Below the pieces are notes generated by a model, which was not told where the DNA came from, searched no databases, and was given only the letters and a program-made list of their open reading frames with translations. Of a DNA stretch of 64,000 bases, positions 1 to 8,910 are shown in pieces. Origin of the DNA: Deltaproteobacteria bacterium (GTDB lineage: Bacteria; Myxococcota_A; UBA9160; UBA4427); NCBI GenBank assembly GCA_002691205.1, contig NZHD01000009.1:21560-85559 (forward strand), read 5' to 3'. Numbering within the stretch: position 1 is the stretch's first letter; each line of letters begins with the position of its first letter. The translations under genes and the position numbers were made by a program.

Positions 1-896
1 CCTACCCGTCCACTCATGGTGTCTTTGAGACCGAGATTCGAAAGATCTGTCAGATCGTGCATGAGTTCGGCGGGCAGGTCTACATGGATGGAGCCAACCT
101 AAATGCACAAGTGGGACTCACCTCACCCGGTTCGGTGGGTGCAGATGTGTGCCACATCAACCTTCACAAAACATTTGCCATCCCTCATGGCGGAGGGGGC
201 CCGGGCATGGGGCCCATCTGTGCAAACGAACACTTACGTCCGCATCTCCCAGGCGACCCTACCCTCAGCGAGGGGGCCGTCTCCGCCGCGCCTTATGGAA
301 GTGCAGGCATCCTTCCGATCAGTTGGAGTTACATTGCCCTGATGGGGGCAGAAGGCCTCCGACAGGCCAGTCAAACGGCCATTCTAAACGCGAACTACAT
401 GGCCCATCGCCTGAGGGAACACTACGAAATTCTCTACACCGGACCCGGAGGACAGGTGGCCCACGAATTCATCGTGGACTGCCGAGCTTTTGAACGCAGT
501 TGCGGGATCGGGGTTGAAGACATCGCCAAGCGACTGATGGACTATGGGTTCCATGCTCCCACCATGAGCTTCCCCGTCGCGGGCACCCTGATGATCGAAC
601 CCACGGAGAGCGAATCCCGAGGCGAACTCGATCGCCTCTGCGATGCTCTCATCCTGATTCGCGAAGAAATTCGTAAAATCGAGAATGGGCAGTTGGACGA
701 AACAGATAACCCCCTTAAAAATGCACCACACACCGCCGCCCACGTCAGCGACGATGACTGGCCCCACGCCTACTCGCGGCAAGAAGCCGCATGGCCGGCC
801 CCCTGGCTTCGAGAACACAAATATTGGCCCCCTGTCGGCCGCGTGGACAACGTGTGGGGCGATCGGAACTTAGAAGTTCGCCTGACAGACGAATAA
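1..896 (+). CDS. gcvP: Glycine dehydrogenase (decarboxylating), P-protein, 3' part
   Basis: This is the C-terminal ~297 residues of the glycine cleavage P-protein; the start lies left of the window. The frame is open from base 3 and begins with YPSTHGVFE. The PLP-binding segment HINLHKTF is followed by the glycine-rich GGGGPGMGP loop, then the family landmarks AVSAAP.GSA.ILPISW and [17 protein letters not shown]-protein decarboxylates glycine on its PLP and passes the aminomethyl group to lipoyl H-protein. The tail reads like the single-chain form of about 950 residues, but the split GcvPB form cannot be excluded because the N-terminal half is not visible. It meets the next gene tail to tail, 12 bp apart. 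Confidence 0.97.
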   Translation, partial: YPSTHGVFETEIRKICQIVHEFGGQVYMDGANLNAQVGLTSPGSVGADVCHINLHKTFAIPHGGGGPGMGPICANEHLRPHLPGDPTLSEGAVSAAPYGSAGILPISWSYIALMGAEGLRQASQTAILNANYMAHRLREHYEILYTGPGGQVAHEFIVDCRAFERSCGIGVEDIAKRLMDYGFHAPTMSFPVAGTLMIEPTESESRGELDRLCDALILIREEIRKIENGQLDETDNPLKNAPHTAAHVSDDDWPHAYSRQEAAWPAPWLREHKYWPPVGRVDNVWGDRNLEVRLTDE

Positions 897-908
897 AGTT
901 CAACCCCT

Positions 909-1544
909 TTAATCATCGACACTTCGCATCACGTCCAGCGCCTCCTGATCGGAGGGGGACGGAATCTCAACAATCCTCTCGTCGACATCGTCATATTCGA
1001 GTCGAAGGGCTCGACACATCGTGGCGTGCATTTCATACGTACACGTGATGTAGGTGAATTCCAGGATTTCTTCGTCCGAAAGAAAGGCGCGCAATGCCTC
1101 AAAATTTGCATCCGACACTCTCCCTCCCGAAAGAACAAGATCATCCGTGTAGGCCAGAACGGCCCGTTCTGAAGCCGTAAAACAATCGGCCACCGACCAA
1201 CTGGGAATCGAGGCCACCTTCTCTTCGGAAAGTCCGACTGAACGAGAGGCTTTGCAATGCTGCGAAAAGACGAATTGACTTCCGCGCAAGTATCCCGCTC
1301 GAGTCTGACCCAACTCTCTGAGCTGAGGATCGATCTTTCGATGACGGCTCCGATAAAGCTGAAAGCCCGCCACGGCATGCCGAAAAACATCGGGCACGAT
1401 GGCGAACACCGTCCACCAATTTCCAGGGGTTCCCGTTTCCGTCCCTGGCTCTGCCACGGGGTCGCGTTCTCCAAAAAGCAAATCGTAAAGCTTCACAATG
1501 TCCGAGGGTGCGTCAGGGCGAGCGACTTGCCGAAGTCGGGGCAT
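909..1544 (-). CDS. Carboxymuconolactone decarboxylase/AhpD-like family protein
   Basis: This 211-residue protein has the all-helical CMD/AhpD-like fold signature. The segment LRELGQTRAGYLRGSQFVFSQH (residues ~76-96) aligns with the region that in AhpD-like peroxidase helpers carries E..CxxC..H. Here the two cysteine positions are Ser89 and Val92 while His96 remains, so thiol peroxidase activity is unlikely; it may be a decarboxylase-like or non-redox member. The ATG is well placed behind AGGAG (spacing 7). It is transcribed divergently from the MotA/TolQ-like gene and convergently with gcvP. Family assignment is firm, substrate unknown. Confidence 0.75.
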   Translation of the reverse strand: MPRLRQVARPDAPSDIVKLYDLLFGERDPVAEPGTETGTPGNWWTVFAIVPDVFRHAVAGFQLYRSRHRKIDPQLRELGQTRAGYLRGSQFVFSQHCKASRSVGLSEEKVASIPSWSVADCFTASERAVLAYTDDLVLSGGRVSDANFEALRAFLSDEEILEFTYITCTYEMHATMCRALRLEYDDVDERIVEIPSPSDQEALDVMRSVDD

Positions 1545-1767
1545 ATTTGATCTCCTAGTAAGCGACAGCGCGTCTGCGCCCGCTTTTTAATGCTTCTGAA
1601 TAGAATAGGTCCAAACTACCCCTGTGTGTTTAACCCTTCAGTGAAAGGAGGGCTCGGGGGGGCGTGGGGCTATAATTTTCAAGAAGCGTCGAAAGAAGGC
1701 GCGAAAACCAAGGGCACAATGGTAAGATTTTGATTCGCCTCGACCTCCCGGGGCCAGAGAGTACTCT

Positions 1768-3177
1768 GTGACGATCAATTTCGAAGGTCTCCAGTCTCTT
1801 CTTGACGCATGGCGATGGACCGATGAGCCCTCCACGCGATGGGTTCTCTTTAGCCTGAGTTTGCTCATGATCTTTTGCCTCGCTCTGGTGTATATCCCGC
1901 TGGTTTCTCGCGGAATCTCAATGGCTCGACTCACACGTCGGCTTCGAAAAATATCCGTACGGCATGCAGGGTCGCCTGACCTGAAAAAAAGCGAATTCGC
2001 GCGGGTCCTTGAAAATTCAGTCATCAAGTTTCAATGGCATGAGTTCCATAGACTTTGGCTGAGAGAGCCAGAAGCTTCGGAACTCAAGGGATACTCCCCG
2101 GTCAGATTCTCAGCTCTGATCCAGCAACGCCCTCTCCTCCAGCCCGGTTTTCGAAAAACCGTTCTAGACTCGCTCCCAAGCGTCATGGTCGCTCTGGGGA
2201 TCCTCGGGGCCGTGCTTGTCCTCAGCATTGCGCCTCAACTGCAAGCGCCGTTCAACGACCTCAGCTCCGCCACCGCTCTCGCCACTCTAGTACTCAGAGT
2301 GCCTCTATGGGGCCTCAGCTTCGCAATCGCAGCCGGCTTGATGACTCAAATCGTCTACGGCCTTTTTGATCACTACAGCGAATTCATCGATCGATACGTC
2401 TCAGGGACCTTTGAAAGCCTTCAGATTCGAGACACTTCAAGCTCATATCGTCTAAACGCAAGAGACGACTCAAAAGATTTGACCCTCCCGCTGGAGAGTC
2501 CATCCCCCCATTCAGAACTTCAATCGCACCTGAAGGCTGAATCCGGGGAGACAAAAGTGACAGACCTCACTCAAAAGCTCTACGAAACGCGAAAGGCACT
2601 GGAACTCGCGACAACGACACTGATCTCAATGCAAGATTTCCTCGATCACCATGAGGACGAACTGCTCTCGTCCATTCAAGCAGATATCGACGCAATTAAA
2701 AACCAACATGATTTCATTCAGACCGATATCAAAAATGTGCGAGAAAGCCTAAGCGGAACCCAGCCTCGCCAACCCCAAGCCGCTTTTGAGAGCACTCCCA
2801 GTCCCGAAGCCCCTCTGGCTCGAAAGGATCTCAACGCGGAGCCGAGCGCGACTCCCACCTCAGGACGACACCTTGGCCCCGACCCCTGGGCGGACGACCG
2901 AACCGGAGCCCGGACAGACTCTGAACGCACCCAAGACCTCCTGGCTGCTCATGGATTCGAAAGCGCTCCTGAGTCAAACCACCCTCCCATGGTGAATCCA
3001 ACCCCGCTAGGCCTATCCGACCTCCTCGCTCCTGCTCAGCCCAGTCCATCCGAGACCACAGGAGAGTCGCTTTCCGAAGGACAAAGCCTTGAGATCCTCA
3101 AGGAACTCGAAAACTCCTTAAAAGCAGACCGGCCGAAACAGGCAGGGGCCGATGCTTCTCACTCCGTCATAAAATAA
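1768..3177 (+). CDS. MotA/TolQ/ExbB-like membrane protein with coiled-coil tail
   Basis: A 469-residue protein starting at GTG. It has a membrane segment at ~24-46, a second at ~137-157 containing the glycine-rich PSVMVALGILGAVLVLS, and a third at ~176-200. Residues ~260-340 form a likely coiled coil, followed by a Pro/Ser/Glu-rich low-complexity tail. The LGILG segment and the order of membrane helices resemble the MotA/TolQ/ExbB stator family, and the long helical tail recalls ZorA of Zorya defence systems. No MotB/TolR/ExbD/ZorB-type partner is next to it; the following gene is a small lipoprotein. It could power an envelope process or be a degenerate relative that no longer conducts protons. 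Family assignment is moderate. Confidence 0.55.
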   Translation: MTINFEGLQSLLDAWRWTDEPSTRWVLFSLSLLMIFCLALVYIPLVSRGISMARLTRRLRKISVRHAGSPDLKKSEFARVLENSVIKFQWHEFHRLWLREPEASELKGYSPVRFSALIQQRPLLQPGFRKTVLDSLPSVMVALGILGAVLVLSIAPQLQAPFNDLSSATALATLVLRVPLWGLSFAIAAGLMTQIVYGLFDHYSEFIDRYVSGTFESLQIRDTSSSYRLNARDDSKDLTLPLESPSPHSELQSHLKAESGETKVTDLTQKLYETRKALELATTTLISMQDFLDHHEDELLSSIQADIDAIKNQHDFIQTDIKNVRESLSGTQPRQPQAAFESTPSPEAPLARKDLNAEPSATPTSGRHLGPDPWADDRTGARTDSERTQDLLAAHGFESAPESNHPPMVNPTPLGLSDLLAPAQPSPSETTGESLSEGQSLEILKELENSLKADRPKQAGADASHSVIK

Positions 3178-3339
3178 TCTGATGACGTCAGACCGCATTG
3201 GAAACCAAGCCCGCCTCGCGCGTCATCAGCTCCGTTCGGTCAAACGCAAAGATCTCGTCCTATTCAGTCCTTAAGGCAACCTTTGACCGGGGCACTGCCT
3301 CGGCTTAGACTCGCGTTCAATAATCTTGGAGACTCTCTG

Positions 3340-3867
3340 ATGTATTGGCGGCCACCCCGAAGTACACGCGCCCTTTCTCAAACATGCGTTTTTGTGCTCC
3401 TGACTCTTTCCTGCACGGTGGCGGAGAGTGAACCAGCAGAATCAAAGCCTGCATCCAGCGAATCGATCCCCATCCCTAAACCAGCCCCCGAGCGGACCGC
3501 AGCGAGCCCACCGGCCATCCAGAAAATTGATGCCGGAGGTCAAAAGGTGCCTGTTGGCAAAACTGTGGCTGGTCGAGCCACTTATCCCAAAGACGCGCCC
3601 AACTATCCTCAAGCCACGATCACAGCCACTTGGCTGGATAAAACCGGACGCATTCATCGAACCTCAGACAGCCCCGCCTCCGCCGAAAAAATCCAGCTCT
3701 ACATGAAAAGCGAACTGAAAGCCCAAGGTTGGGAAATCGTGTCCAGCTTCGATCAAGGTGGGCAATACGCGATTGATGCCACAAAGGATGAGCGCCGAAT
3801 CGCCGTGTTGATTGCGGACGGCACCCAAGAAGTGCAATCCAAGATCACGGTTCTCATTACGCTCTAA
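3340..3867 (+). CDS. Small putative lipoprotein, unknown function
   Basis: The frame can open at a TTG at 3283, but the ATG at 3340 has GGAG eight bases upstream and gives a clean lipoprotein signal: a basic N-terminus, a hydrophobic stretch, and lipobox LTLSC with the cysteine near residue 25. A Pro/Glu/Ser-rich linker follows, then a ~100-residue globular C-terminal domain (from about GRATYPKDAP) with alternating beta-strand and helix character, containing KAQGWEIVSSFDQGGQYAIDATKDERRIAVLI. I do not recognise the family. It follows the MotA/TolQ-like gene by ~160 bp on the same strand and may belong to the same envelope function, but that is only a guess. Confidence 0.7.
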   Translation: MYWRPPRSTRALSQTCVFVLLTLSCTVAESEPAESKPASSESIPIPKPAPERTAASPPAIQKIDAGGQKVPVGKTVAGRATYPKDAPNYPQATITATWLDKTGRIHRTSDSPASAEKIQLYMKSELKAQGWEIVSSFDQGGQYAIDATKDERRIAVLIADGTQEVQSKITVLITL

Positions 3868-4182
3868 CCGAGGCGAATCCAAAAACCCAGATCCATCGCG
3901 GCTTTCGGGACCGGATCACTTGAGCGCATTTGCCCAGCGGGCCTGAGCCCTGGATGACGCCCGAGTGAGGTTGAGTCCTAAAAGATGTCCAAGACTCACC
4001 TTGGGTCAATCTGATAAAATGAACATCGAGCTCTTGAAGCCCAACCACTTCGGGGCATGCTCAGTGAGTATCGCTTTCGCGATTCCTTGCCTACTGCCCC
4101 AAAGCGGCTCAACTTAAATGATCGAAGTAGGTGCCGAAAGCCCCGTTCCCTCGAGCATCGAATCCAAGAGAACCCTCCGGGA
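3868..4182. other. Gene-free stretch, nothing recognised
   Basis: The lipoprotein and the H1-like gene converge on this 315-bp stretch. I see no coding-like frame, tRNA-like T-arm or hairpin followed by a T-run. Short frames on both strands here have no family resemblance. Confidence 0.5.
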
Positions 4183-4524
4183 TTAAAGAGCCTTCGCGAC
4201 CAACTGATACGCAAATGTCGATACAGGCACCTTTTGCTTCTTGGCCAATCGCTCCAACTGAGTCAGTTCCACGTCAGCCAGCATGATGGCCACTCGATTT
4301 CGCCGTGAATCAGGCGAAGGACCCGACCCTGACCCCTTGGGACGACCCGCTCCAGAGCGTTTGCCGCCCCAACTGGCCGCTCTCTTGGCCGATTTCTTGG
4401 CCGATTTCTTCACAGCTTTTTTCTTTGCCGCCTTTTTCTTTGCCGCCTTTTTCTTAGGGGCTGCCTTCTTTGCTGCTGTTTTTTTCGCTGCTGTCTTTTT
4501 TCGAATCACCTTTCTTGCCGCCAC
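4183..4524 (-). CDS. Histone-H1-like Lys/Ala-rich protein with ribbon-helix-helix-type C-terminus
   Basis: A 113-residue, strongly basic protein. Residues ~1-50 are AAKK/AAPKK repeats like the histone H1 C-terminal tail and bacterial H1-like proteins such as Hc1 or AlgP. GKRSGAGRPKGSG (~54-66) contains an AT-hook-like GRPKG core. Residues ~75-113 (NRVAIMLADVELTQLERLAKKQKVP..) look like a strand-helix-helix CopG/Arc-type module. It probably binds DNA both nonspecifically (tail) and through a dimeric C-terminal domain, acting as a nucleoid protein or regulator. The GTG start lies behind AAGGAG (spacing ~10). Low-complexity repeats make the tail prone to length variation. The antisense Phe/Ala-rich frame is a shadow. 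Confidence 0.8.
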   Translation of the reverse strand: MAARKVIRKKTAAKKTAAKKAAPKKKAAKKKAAKKKAVKKSAKKSAKRAASWGGKRSGAGRPKGSGSGPSPDSRRNRVAIMLADVELTQLERLAKKQKVPVSTFAYQLVAKAL

Positions 4525-4876
4525 TTGAAACTATTCTCCTTCGATCATCGAGCAATCATAAAAATTGAACACTCGTACCTCGGCACCAATCCATCCGAAT
4601 GCTCACTGCGGCAAACGGATAAAAATCAATGTCGTTTAGATTTCGAATTTCGCAGACACTGTTATTTTTCGAAACCTTGGTTGAAGTAACACATTTAAAG
4701 TTACGACGCACTCACCTCTTAGGATGAAATCCACTGTATTCAAAAAAACATAATCCGCAGTGAAGCCAACAACCGAATCTTTGCCGCGAAATCAAAGGAC
4801 CCTCTTGGGGTTACTCACCCGATCTCCACTCTCTACGCTTTTTTAAGTTAACCCTTTAAGGATATACGAGGGCCTC
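4525..4876. other. Upstream region of the H1-like gene, relatively AT-rich
   Basis: This 352-bp stretch separates the arfB stop from the H1-like start; both genes are on the minus strand. It is visibly richer in A and T than the flanking genes. It must hold the H1-like promoter and any arfB transcript end, but I cannot pick a convincing -35/-10 pair, riboswitch or terminator, and see no coding-like frame. Confidence 0.5.
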
Positions 4877-5314
4877 TTAATCGAATGAATTGCCCTTTAA
4901 GTTTCGTTCACGTTTTCGACTCGAACGCTGACGCTTGGCATTCATACGCCGTTCACGCGCAGCACGACTGGGACGAGTGGGCCGCCTAGACCGAGCCACT
5001 TTCAGCCCGTCTGCGATGATCTTGGCGAGACGCTCTCTCGCAAGGTCCAAGTTCCGTTTACGGCTTCGATAATCGTCAACGTGAACAACCACATCACCCG
5101 AACGAGTTAGTTTGGCCGAAAGTGCCGTAATTAAAATCTGCCGACTTGGGTCGTCGAGGGAGCGACTCAGCAATGCGTTCCAACGAAGAGTCACACGGGT
5201 TGAAGTTTTATTCGTATGTTGCCCACCCGGACCACCGGACCGACTCGCCTCCTGACGCAACTCGTGAGCTGATATAGTGACCCGCTCCGTCACCCTGAGA
5301 TCTTGATCAGACAT
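4877..5314 (-). CDS. arfB: Peptidyl-tRNA hydrolase ArfB (stalled-ribosome rescue)
   Basis: A 145-residue protein matching the ArfB/YaeJ length. It has the class I release factor domain with the catalytic GGQ in SGGPGGQHTNKTSTRV (residues ~27-42) and a basic C-terminal tail (RSRRPTRPSRAARERRMNAKRQR) that in ArfB enters the empty mRNA channel. It hydrolyses peptidyl-tRNA on ribosomes stalled at mRNA 3' ends. It lacks the codon-recognition domain of full release factors. The ATG start has AGGA upstream. It sits 70 bp downstream of the zinc dehydrogenase on the same strand; a functional link is not evident. Confidence 0.93.
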   Translation of the reverse strand: MSDQDLRVTERVTISAHELRQEASRSGGPGGQHTNKTSTRVTLRWNALLSRSLDDPSRQILITALSAKLTRSGDVVVHVDDYRSRKRNLDLARERLAKIIADGLKVARSRRPTRPSRAARERRMNAKRQRSSRKRERNLKGNSFD

Positions 5315-5384
5315 CTGTACATCATCCTAAATAGGCTTCGGATCGCTCCCAACGTCGTCCCGGAGCCTCATCAAATGGCCAACT

Positions 5385-6401
5385 TTAGACTTCCACGAGA
5401 ACCTTACACTGAGTGGTTGGATTCCGAAGAGCCTCAAATGCCGCAGGAAGCCCGCCCAGGCCTACCCGATGGGTCACCATGGCCTCGGGATTCAGACGGC
5501 CTGAGGCCAGGAGGTCGATGGTGAACGAAAAGTCCTCCTTATGATAGGCCAGCACGAACTGCAAATTTAACTCTTTTGCCAGTGCCACAGCCGGAACAAT
5601 TGTTTCAGGCGCCATGCAGAGGCCCATCACAATGATCTTGGATCTCGGCCGAGCCAACTCGATGCACTGTCCAAGCAAGCCTGGAAGGCCCACGCATTCG
5701 AAAACCACATCCGGCGGACCGCCCGCATGAGCATAAAACTCTTCAGCGAGGTCATCGCCCCCCAAAACCGTCCCGGTGGCACCCAACTGAATTGCAAGCG
5801 ACCGACGCGCCTCTGTGGGTTCACTCACGACTACGGAGCGAAGTCCGAAAAATCGCAACCAAAGCGAGACCGCTAAACCAATGGGCCCTCCCCCGAGCAC
5901 GAGCGCGTTCTGCCCCGGCTTCAGGTCGGCCACTTTGACTGCATGTAAACCCACCGCCAGAGGCTCCACCAATGCGCCAAGATCCCATGGCAGTGAATCG
6001 GGCAAGCGTAAGGTCTCATAGCTCCCCACCCGAACATATTCAGCAAAAGCACCTGGCTCTCGACCAAGACCAATAATTTTTATTTTTGAACAGTTCATCA
6101 CATCACCAGACAAACAATCCCCGCACCGCCCGCACCCCATCGCCGGCACACTTGTCGCGTGCTGACCGACTTCAAAATGGTCCGGCACCCCTTTGCCTAC
6201 CTCAACAATCTCACCCGCGAACTCGTGCCCCATCACACAACCGTCGGGCACCCCCCCTTGAGTACTTGAGGCATGTAAATCCGTGCCGCAAATCCCACAG
6301 CACTTTACGCGAAGAACGAGCTCCATCTCTCCTGGCGTAGGATCCGGAACGTCTTGAATCGCTAACGGATGACCGACTTCTTGAAAAACCGCTGCCTTCA
6401 C
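5385..6401 (-). CDS. Zinc-dependent medium-chain dehydrogenase (threonine/sorbitol/butanediol dehydrogenase-like)
   Basis: This 338-residue MDR-family enzyme has the catalytic zinc Cys in CCGICGTDLH and GHEFAGEIVEVG, the four-cysteine structural zinc lobe (CGRCGDCLSGDVMNC), and the Rossmann motif VLGGGPIGLAVSLWLR. It should oxidise a secondary alcohol or polyol with NAD(P)+; the sequence does not define the substrate. The GTG start has AAAGGAG seven bases upstream. It is divergent from a second MDR gene at 6632, and the two share a ~230-bp intergenic region, so opposing steps of a related pathway or co-regulation is possible but unproven. Confidence 0.88.
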   Translation of the reverse strand: MKAAVFQEVGHPLAIQDVPDPTPGEMELVLRVKCCGICGTDLHASSTQGGVPDGCVMGHEFAGEIVEVGKGVPDHFEVGQHATSVPAMGCGRCGDCLSGDVMNCSKIKIIGLGREPGAFAEYVRVGSYETLRLPDSLPWDLGALVEPLAVGLHAVKVADLKPGQNALVLGGGPIGLAVSLWLRFFGLRSVVVSEPTEARRSLAIQLGATGTVLGGDDLAEEFYAHAGGPPDVVFECVGLPGLLGQCIELARPRSKIIVMGLCMAPETIVPAVALAKELNLQFVLAYHKEDFSFTIDLLASGRLNPEAMVTHRVGLGGLPAAFEALRNPTTQCKVLVEV

Positions 6402-6631
6402 CGAATTCTCCTTTTAACGGAACAAGAACAGCCCATTTCTGTATGAATGCACCTTGAACTTGACGTAGTCAGTCCTTCCCGTCCATCCCTGAAAAAAAGC
6501 GAGGGCGAAGAGAGGCGGACGACACCGAAATTCATACGGCGGGGTATCATCAGAGACGTATTGCCTGGGCTAGAACCACCGTCGTCGTCAAGTAAAACCA
6601 GACCACAAATGCTTCATCGAGGAGAAACCAG

Positions 6632-7741
6632 ATGCTCGCCGCTGTCTTAGATACCGCTGCTGCCCCCATGAAGATCATGGAAATCGACATTCAAGATCCT
6701 GGACCAGGACAGGTGCGCGTGGGCGTGCGCCATTGCGGGTGCTGCCATTCAGACCTCTCCATCGCCGAAGGCACTTTCCCCGCTCCTGTCCCCATCGTAC
6801 TCGGTCACGAAGCCTCGGGAGTTGTGGATGCAGTGGGGTCTGGGGTTCATCACTTGAAGCCCGGCGACCATGTCGTACTCACATCCTGTCCTCCCTGCGG
6901 AAACTGCTACTGGTGCGTTCGGGGCCAAGCGAGCAGTTGCGTAAACAGCATGTCGATTATGACCAATCAATTTCTTGACGGAACCACAGGTCTATCCCGA
7001 AACGGAGAAGTGGTTTACCGAGGCGTCGGCCTGGGCGGGTTCGCTGAATATGTGCTCACAGAGGCTCACGGTGCCGTCAAGATCGACAAGGAAGTCCCTC
7101 TTGAAGTCGCGTGTGTCGTGGGCTGCGCGGTTCAAACGGGCGTGGGTGCAGTCCTGAATACGGCGGAAGTGACAGAGGGCTCCACCGTCCTCGTATTAGG
7201 CCTGGGAGGCATCGGCCTCTCAGTCGTGCAGGGTGCACGACTGGCCGGGGCCACGCGAATATTTGTGTCCGATCCGTTAGCCGAACGCCGTGAAGCGGCG
7301 GGGGCGCTTGGAGCCACTGACCTGATCGACCCGACGCGTGAGGACGTCATCAGTGAAGCCCAACTCAAAACAGGCGGCATAGGCGTCGACTATGCCTTTG
7401 AATGTGCGGGACATGGAGACCTCATCACTCAGGCGATGACGGCCACTCGAAATGCCGGAACCATCGTCTGCGTAGGCGCACCTCCAATCGACCACAACAT
7501 TACAGTGGCTCCCGCTTCCCTATTCGTCATGACGGCCAAACGACTGATGGGAACAATACTCGGAGGCTGTAACTCTCTGAGAGAGATTCCGCGGATGATC
7601 GGCCTCTATCAGACAGGCCGACTTGACCTGGAAGCCCTCATCACCTCCCGTCGACCGCTCACCGAGATCAATGAGGCTATGGACGACCTCTCAAAGGGCC
7701 GAGGCATACGAACCGTACTTGACGTTAGCTCAGGTCACTAA
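6632..7741 (+). CDS. Zinc-dependent alcohol dehydrogenase, class III-like MDR family
   Basis: A 369-residue MDR enzyme distinct from its divergent neighbour. It has the catalytic zinc ligands in HCGCCHSDLS and GHEASGVVDAVG, the structural zinc lobe CPPCGNCYWCVRGQASSC, the family motif GCAVQTGVGAVLNTA, and Rossmann motif GLGGIGLSVVQGARLAGA. This layout is typical of the class III/aryl-alcohol and NDMA-type alcohol dehydrogenase branch, which uses NAD(H) or a mycofactocin-type carrier on primary alcohols. No mycofactocin genes are in view, so an ordinary NAD-dependent enzyme is the default. GAGGAG precedes the ATG. Confidence 0.88.
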   Translation: MLAAVLDTAAAPMKIMEIDIQDPGPGQVRVGVRHCGCCHSDLSIAEGTFPAPVPIVLGHEASGVVDAVGSGVHHLKPGDHVVLTSCPPCGNCYWCVRGQASSCVNSMSIMTNQFLDGTTGLSRNGEVVYRGVGLGGFAEYVLTEAHGAVKIDKEVPLEVACVVGCAVQTGVGAVLNTAEVTEGSTVLVLGLGGIGLSVVQGARLAGATRIFVSDPLAERREAAGALGATDLIDPTREDVISEAQLKTGGIGVDYAFECAGHGDLITQAMTATRNAGTIVCVGAPPIDHNITVAPASLFVMTAKRLMGTILGGCNSLREIPRMIGLYQTGRLDLEALITSRRPLTEINEAMDDLSKGRGIRTVLDVSSGH

Positions 7742-7919
7742 TATGCAGGTCCCCCTCGATGAGCAGAAAGGCCTTTTACAATCGACTTGTTCCTGAAAAC
7801 TGATTTCTTCAGTCAAAAACGGAACTCGACAAAGCTACGAAGTATCTGAACAAAACGCAGCGATACCTCTAAAAAAACCTGCGTCGATCGATCTAAAAAA
7901 GAGAAAGCCGAAAGAACAC

Positions 7920-8909
7920 ATGCTGATTAAAAAGACACAATCGATTCGAGAAAATGAAGTCACAAGTCAGGAGGACTACCTCCGTCGTCGCGACTTTCTG
8001 AAAAGCTCGGCAATCGCTGGATCCATGGCCGCCGTGGGCCTTCCCTTGCTGTCATCTTGCATGGCCGAACAGGAAGCGACGGCCGAGAGTTCACCCTCGC
8101 CTGTCAGCCCTCTCTCCAATGTGATTCCAGCACCCCCTCAATATTCCATCGCCAAGAGTAAGATCACTCCCGAATGGGAAGCCACGCACTACAACAATTT
8201 TTATGAACTCGGCACGAGCAAGGAAGACCCCGCACGTAATGCGCATTTTTTAAAAACAAAACCCTGGTCGGTGGCCATTGAGGGCGAGGTCGAAAAACCA
8301 GGCCAAGTCCCTCTTGAAACACTGCTCCGCCCCCACCCTTTAGAGGAGCGCATCTACCGGCTCCGCTGTGTCGAGGCTTGGTCTATGGTGATCCCGTGGA
8401 TTGGAATCCCGCTGGGTCAGGTACTCAAACAATTCAATCCAACATCAAAGGCCCGCTACGTCGCTTTCGAAACCCTTTACGACCCCAAGCAACTCCCTGG
8501 CCAAAAGACCAGGGCTCTCTCATGGCCTTACCGAGAAGGCCTCCGCATCGACGAAGCCATGAATCCATTGACCCTCCTAGCGGTGGGAATGTATGGAAAC
8601 ACGCTTCCCGGGCAAAATGGCGCACCCATTCGCCTCGTCGTTCCCTGGAAGTATGGCTTCAAAAGTATTAAATCCATCGTTAAAATCAGACTGCAAGAAG
8701 ACCAACCCATGACGAGTTGGAACGACGAAAATTCTCGTGAATACGGTTTCTACGCCAACGTCAATCCAGAGGTCTCACATCCGAGGTGGAGCCAGGCCCG
8801 AGAACGAAGAATCGGCGACTGGACAAAGCGACCAACTCTTCCTTTCAATGGCTATGCGGACGAGGTGGCCGGTCTTTACGCGGGCATGGATCTGAGACGG
8901 TCTTTCTAA
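7920..8909 (+). CDS. msrP: Protein-methionine-sulfoxide reductase, molybdopterin catalytic subunit
   Basis: This 329-residue MsrP/YedY protein has a Tat-type leader ([21 protein letters not shown], residues ~22-42) and the oxidoreductase molybdopterin fold. The Mo-coordinating cysteine is Cys150 in [15 protein letters not shown]. It repairs oxidised methionines in periplasmic proteins with electrons from MsrQ. The leader ends in [10 protein letters not shown], which reads like a lipobox, so the mature protein might be lipid-anchored rather than soluble; E. coli MsrP is soluble. One base separates it from msrQ, so the pair is an operon. Confidence 0.95.
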   Translation: MLIKKTQSIRENEVTSQEDYLRRRDFLKSSAIAGSMAAVGLPLLSSCMAEQEATAESSPSPVSPLSNVIPAPPQYSIAKSKITPEWEATHYNNFYELGTSKEDPARNAHFLKTKPWSVAIEGEVEKPGQVPLETLLRPHPLEERIYRLRCVEAWSMVIPWIGIPLGQVLKQFNPTSKARYVAFETLYDPKQLPGQKTRALSWPYREGLRIDEAMNPLTLLAVGMYGNTLPGQNGAPIRLVVPWKYGFKSIKSIVKIRLQEDQPMTSWNDENSREYGFYANVNPEVSHPRWSQARERRIGDWTKRPTLPFNGYADEVAGLYAGMDLRRSF

Positions 8910-8910
8910 A

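Noticed and set aside
1768..3177. A Zorya anti-phage system
   Set aside because: Only a ZorA-like architecture is present; there is no ZorB, ZorC/D or ZorE-like gene nearby.
4283..4528. 81-codon Phe/Ala-rich frame on the plus strand
   Set aside because: It is the exact antisense of the AAK repeats in the H1-like gene, which has a ribosome site and clear domains.
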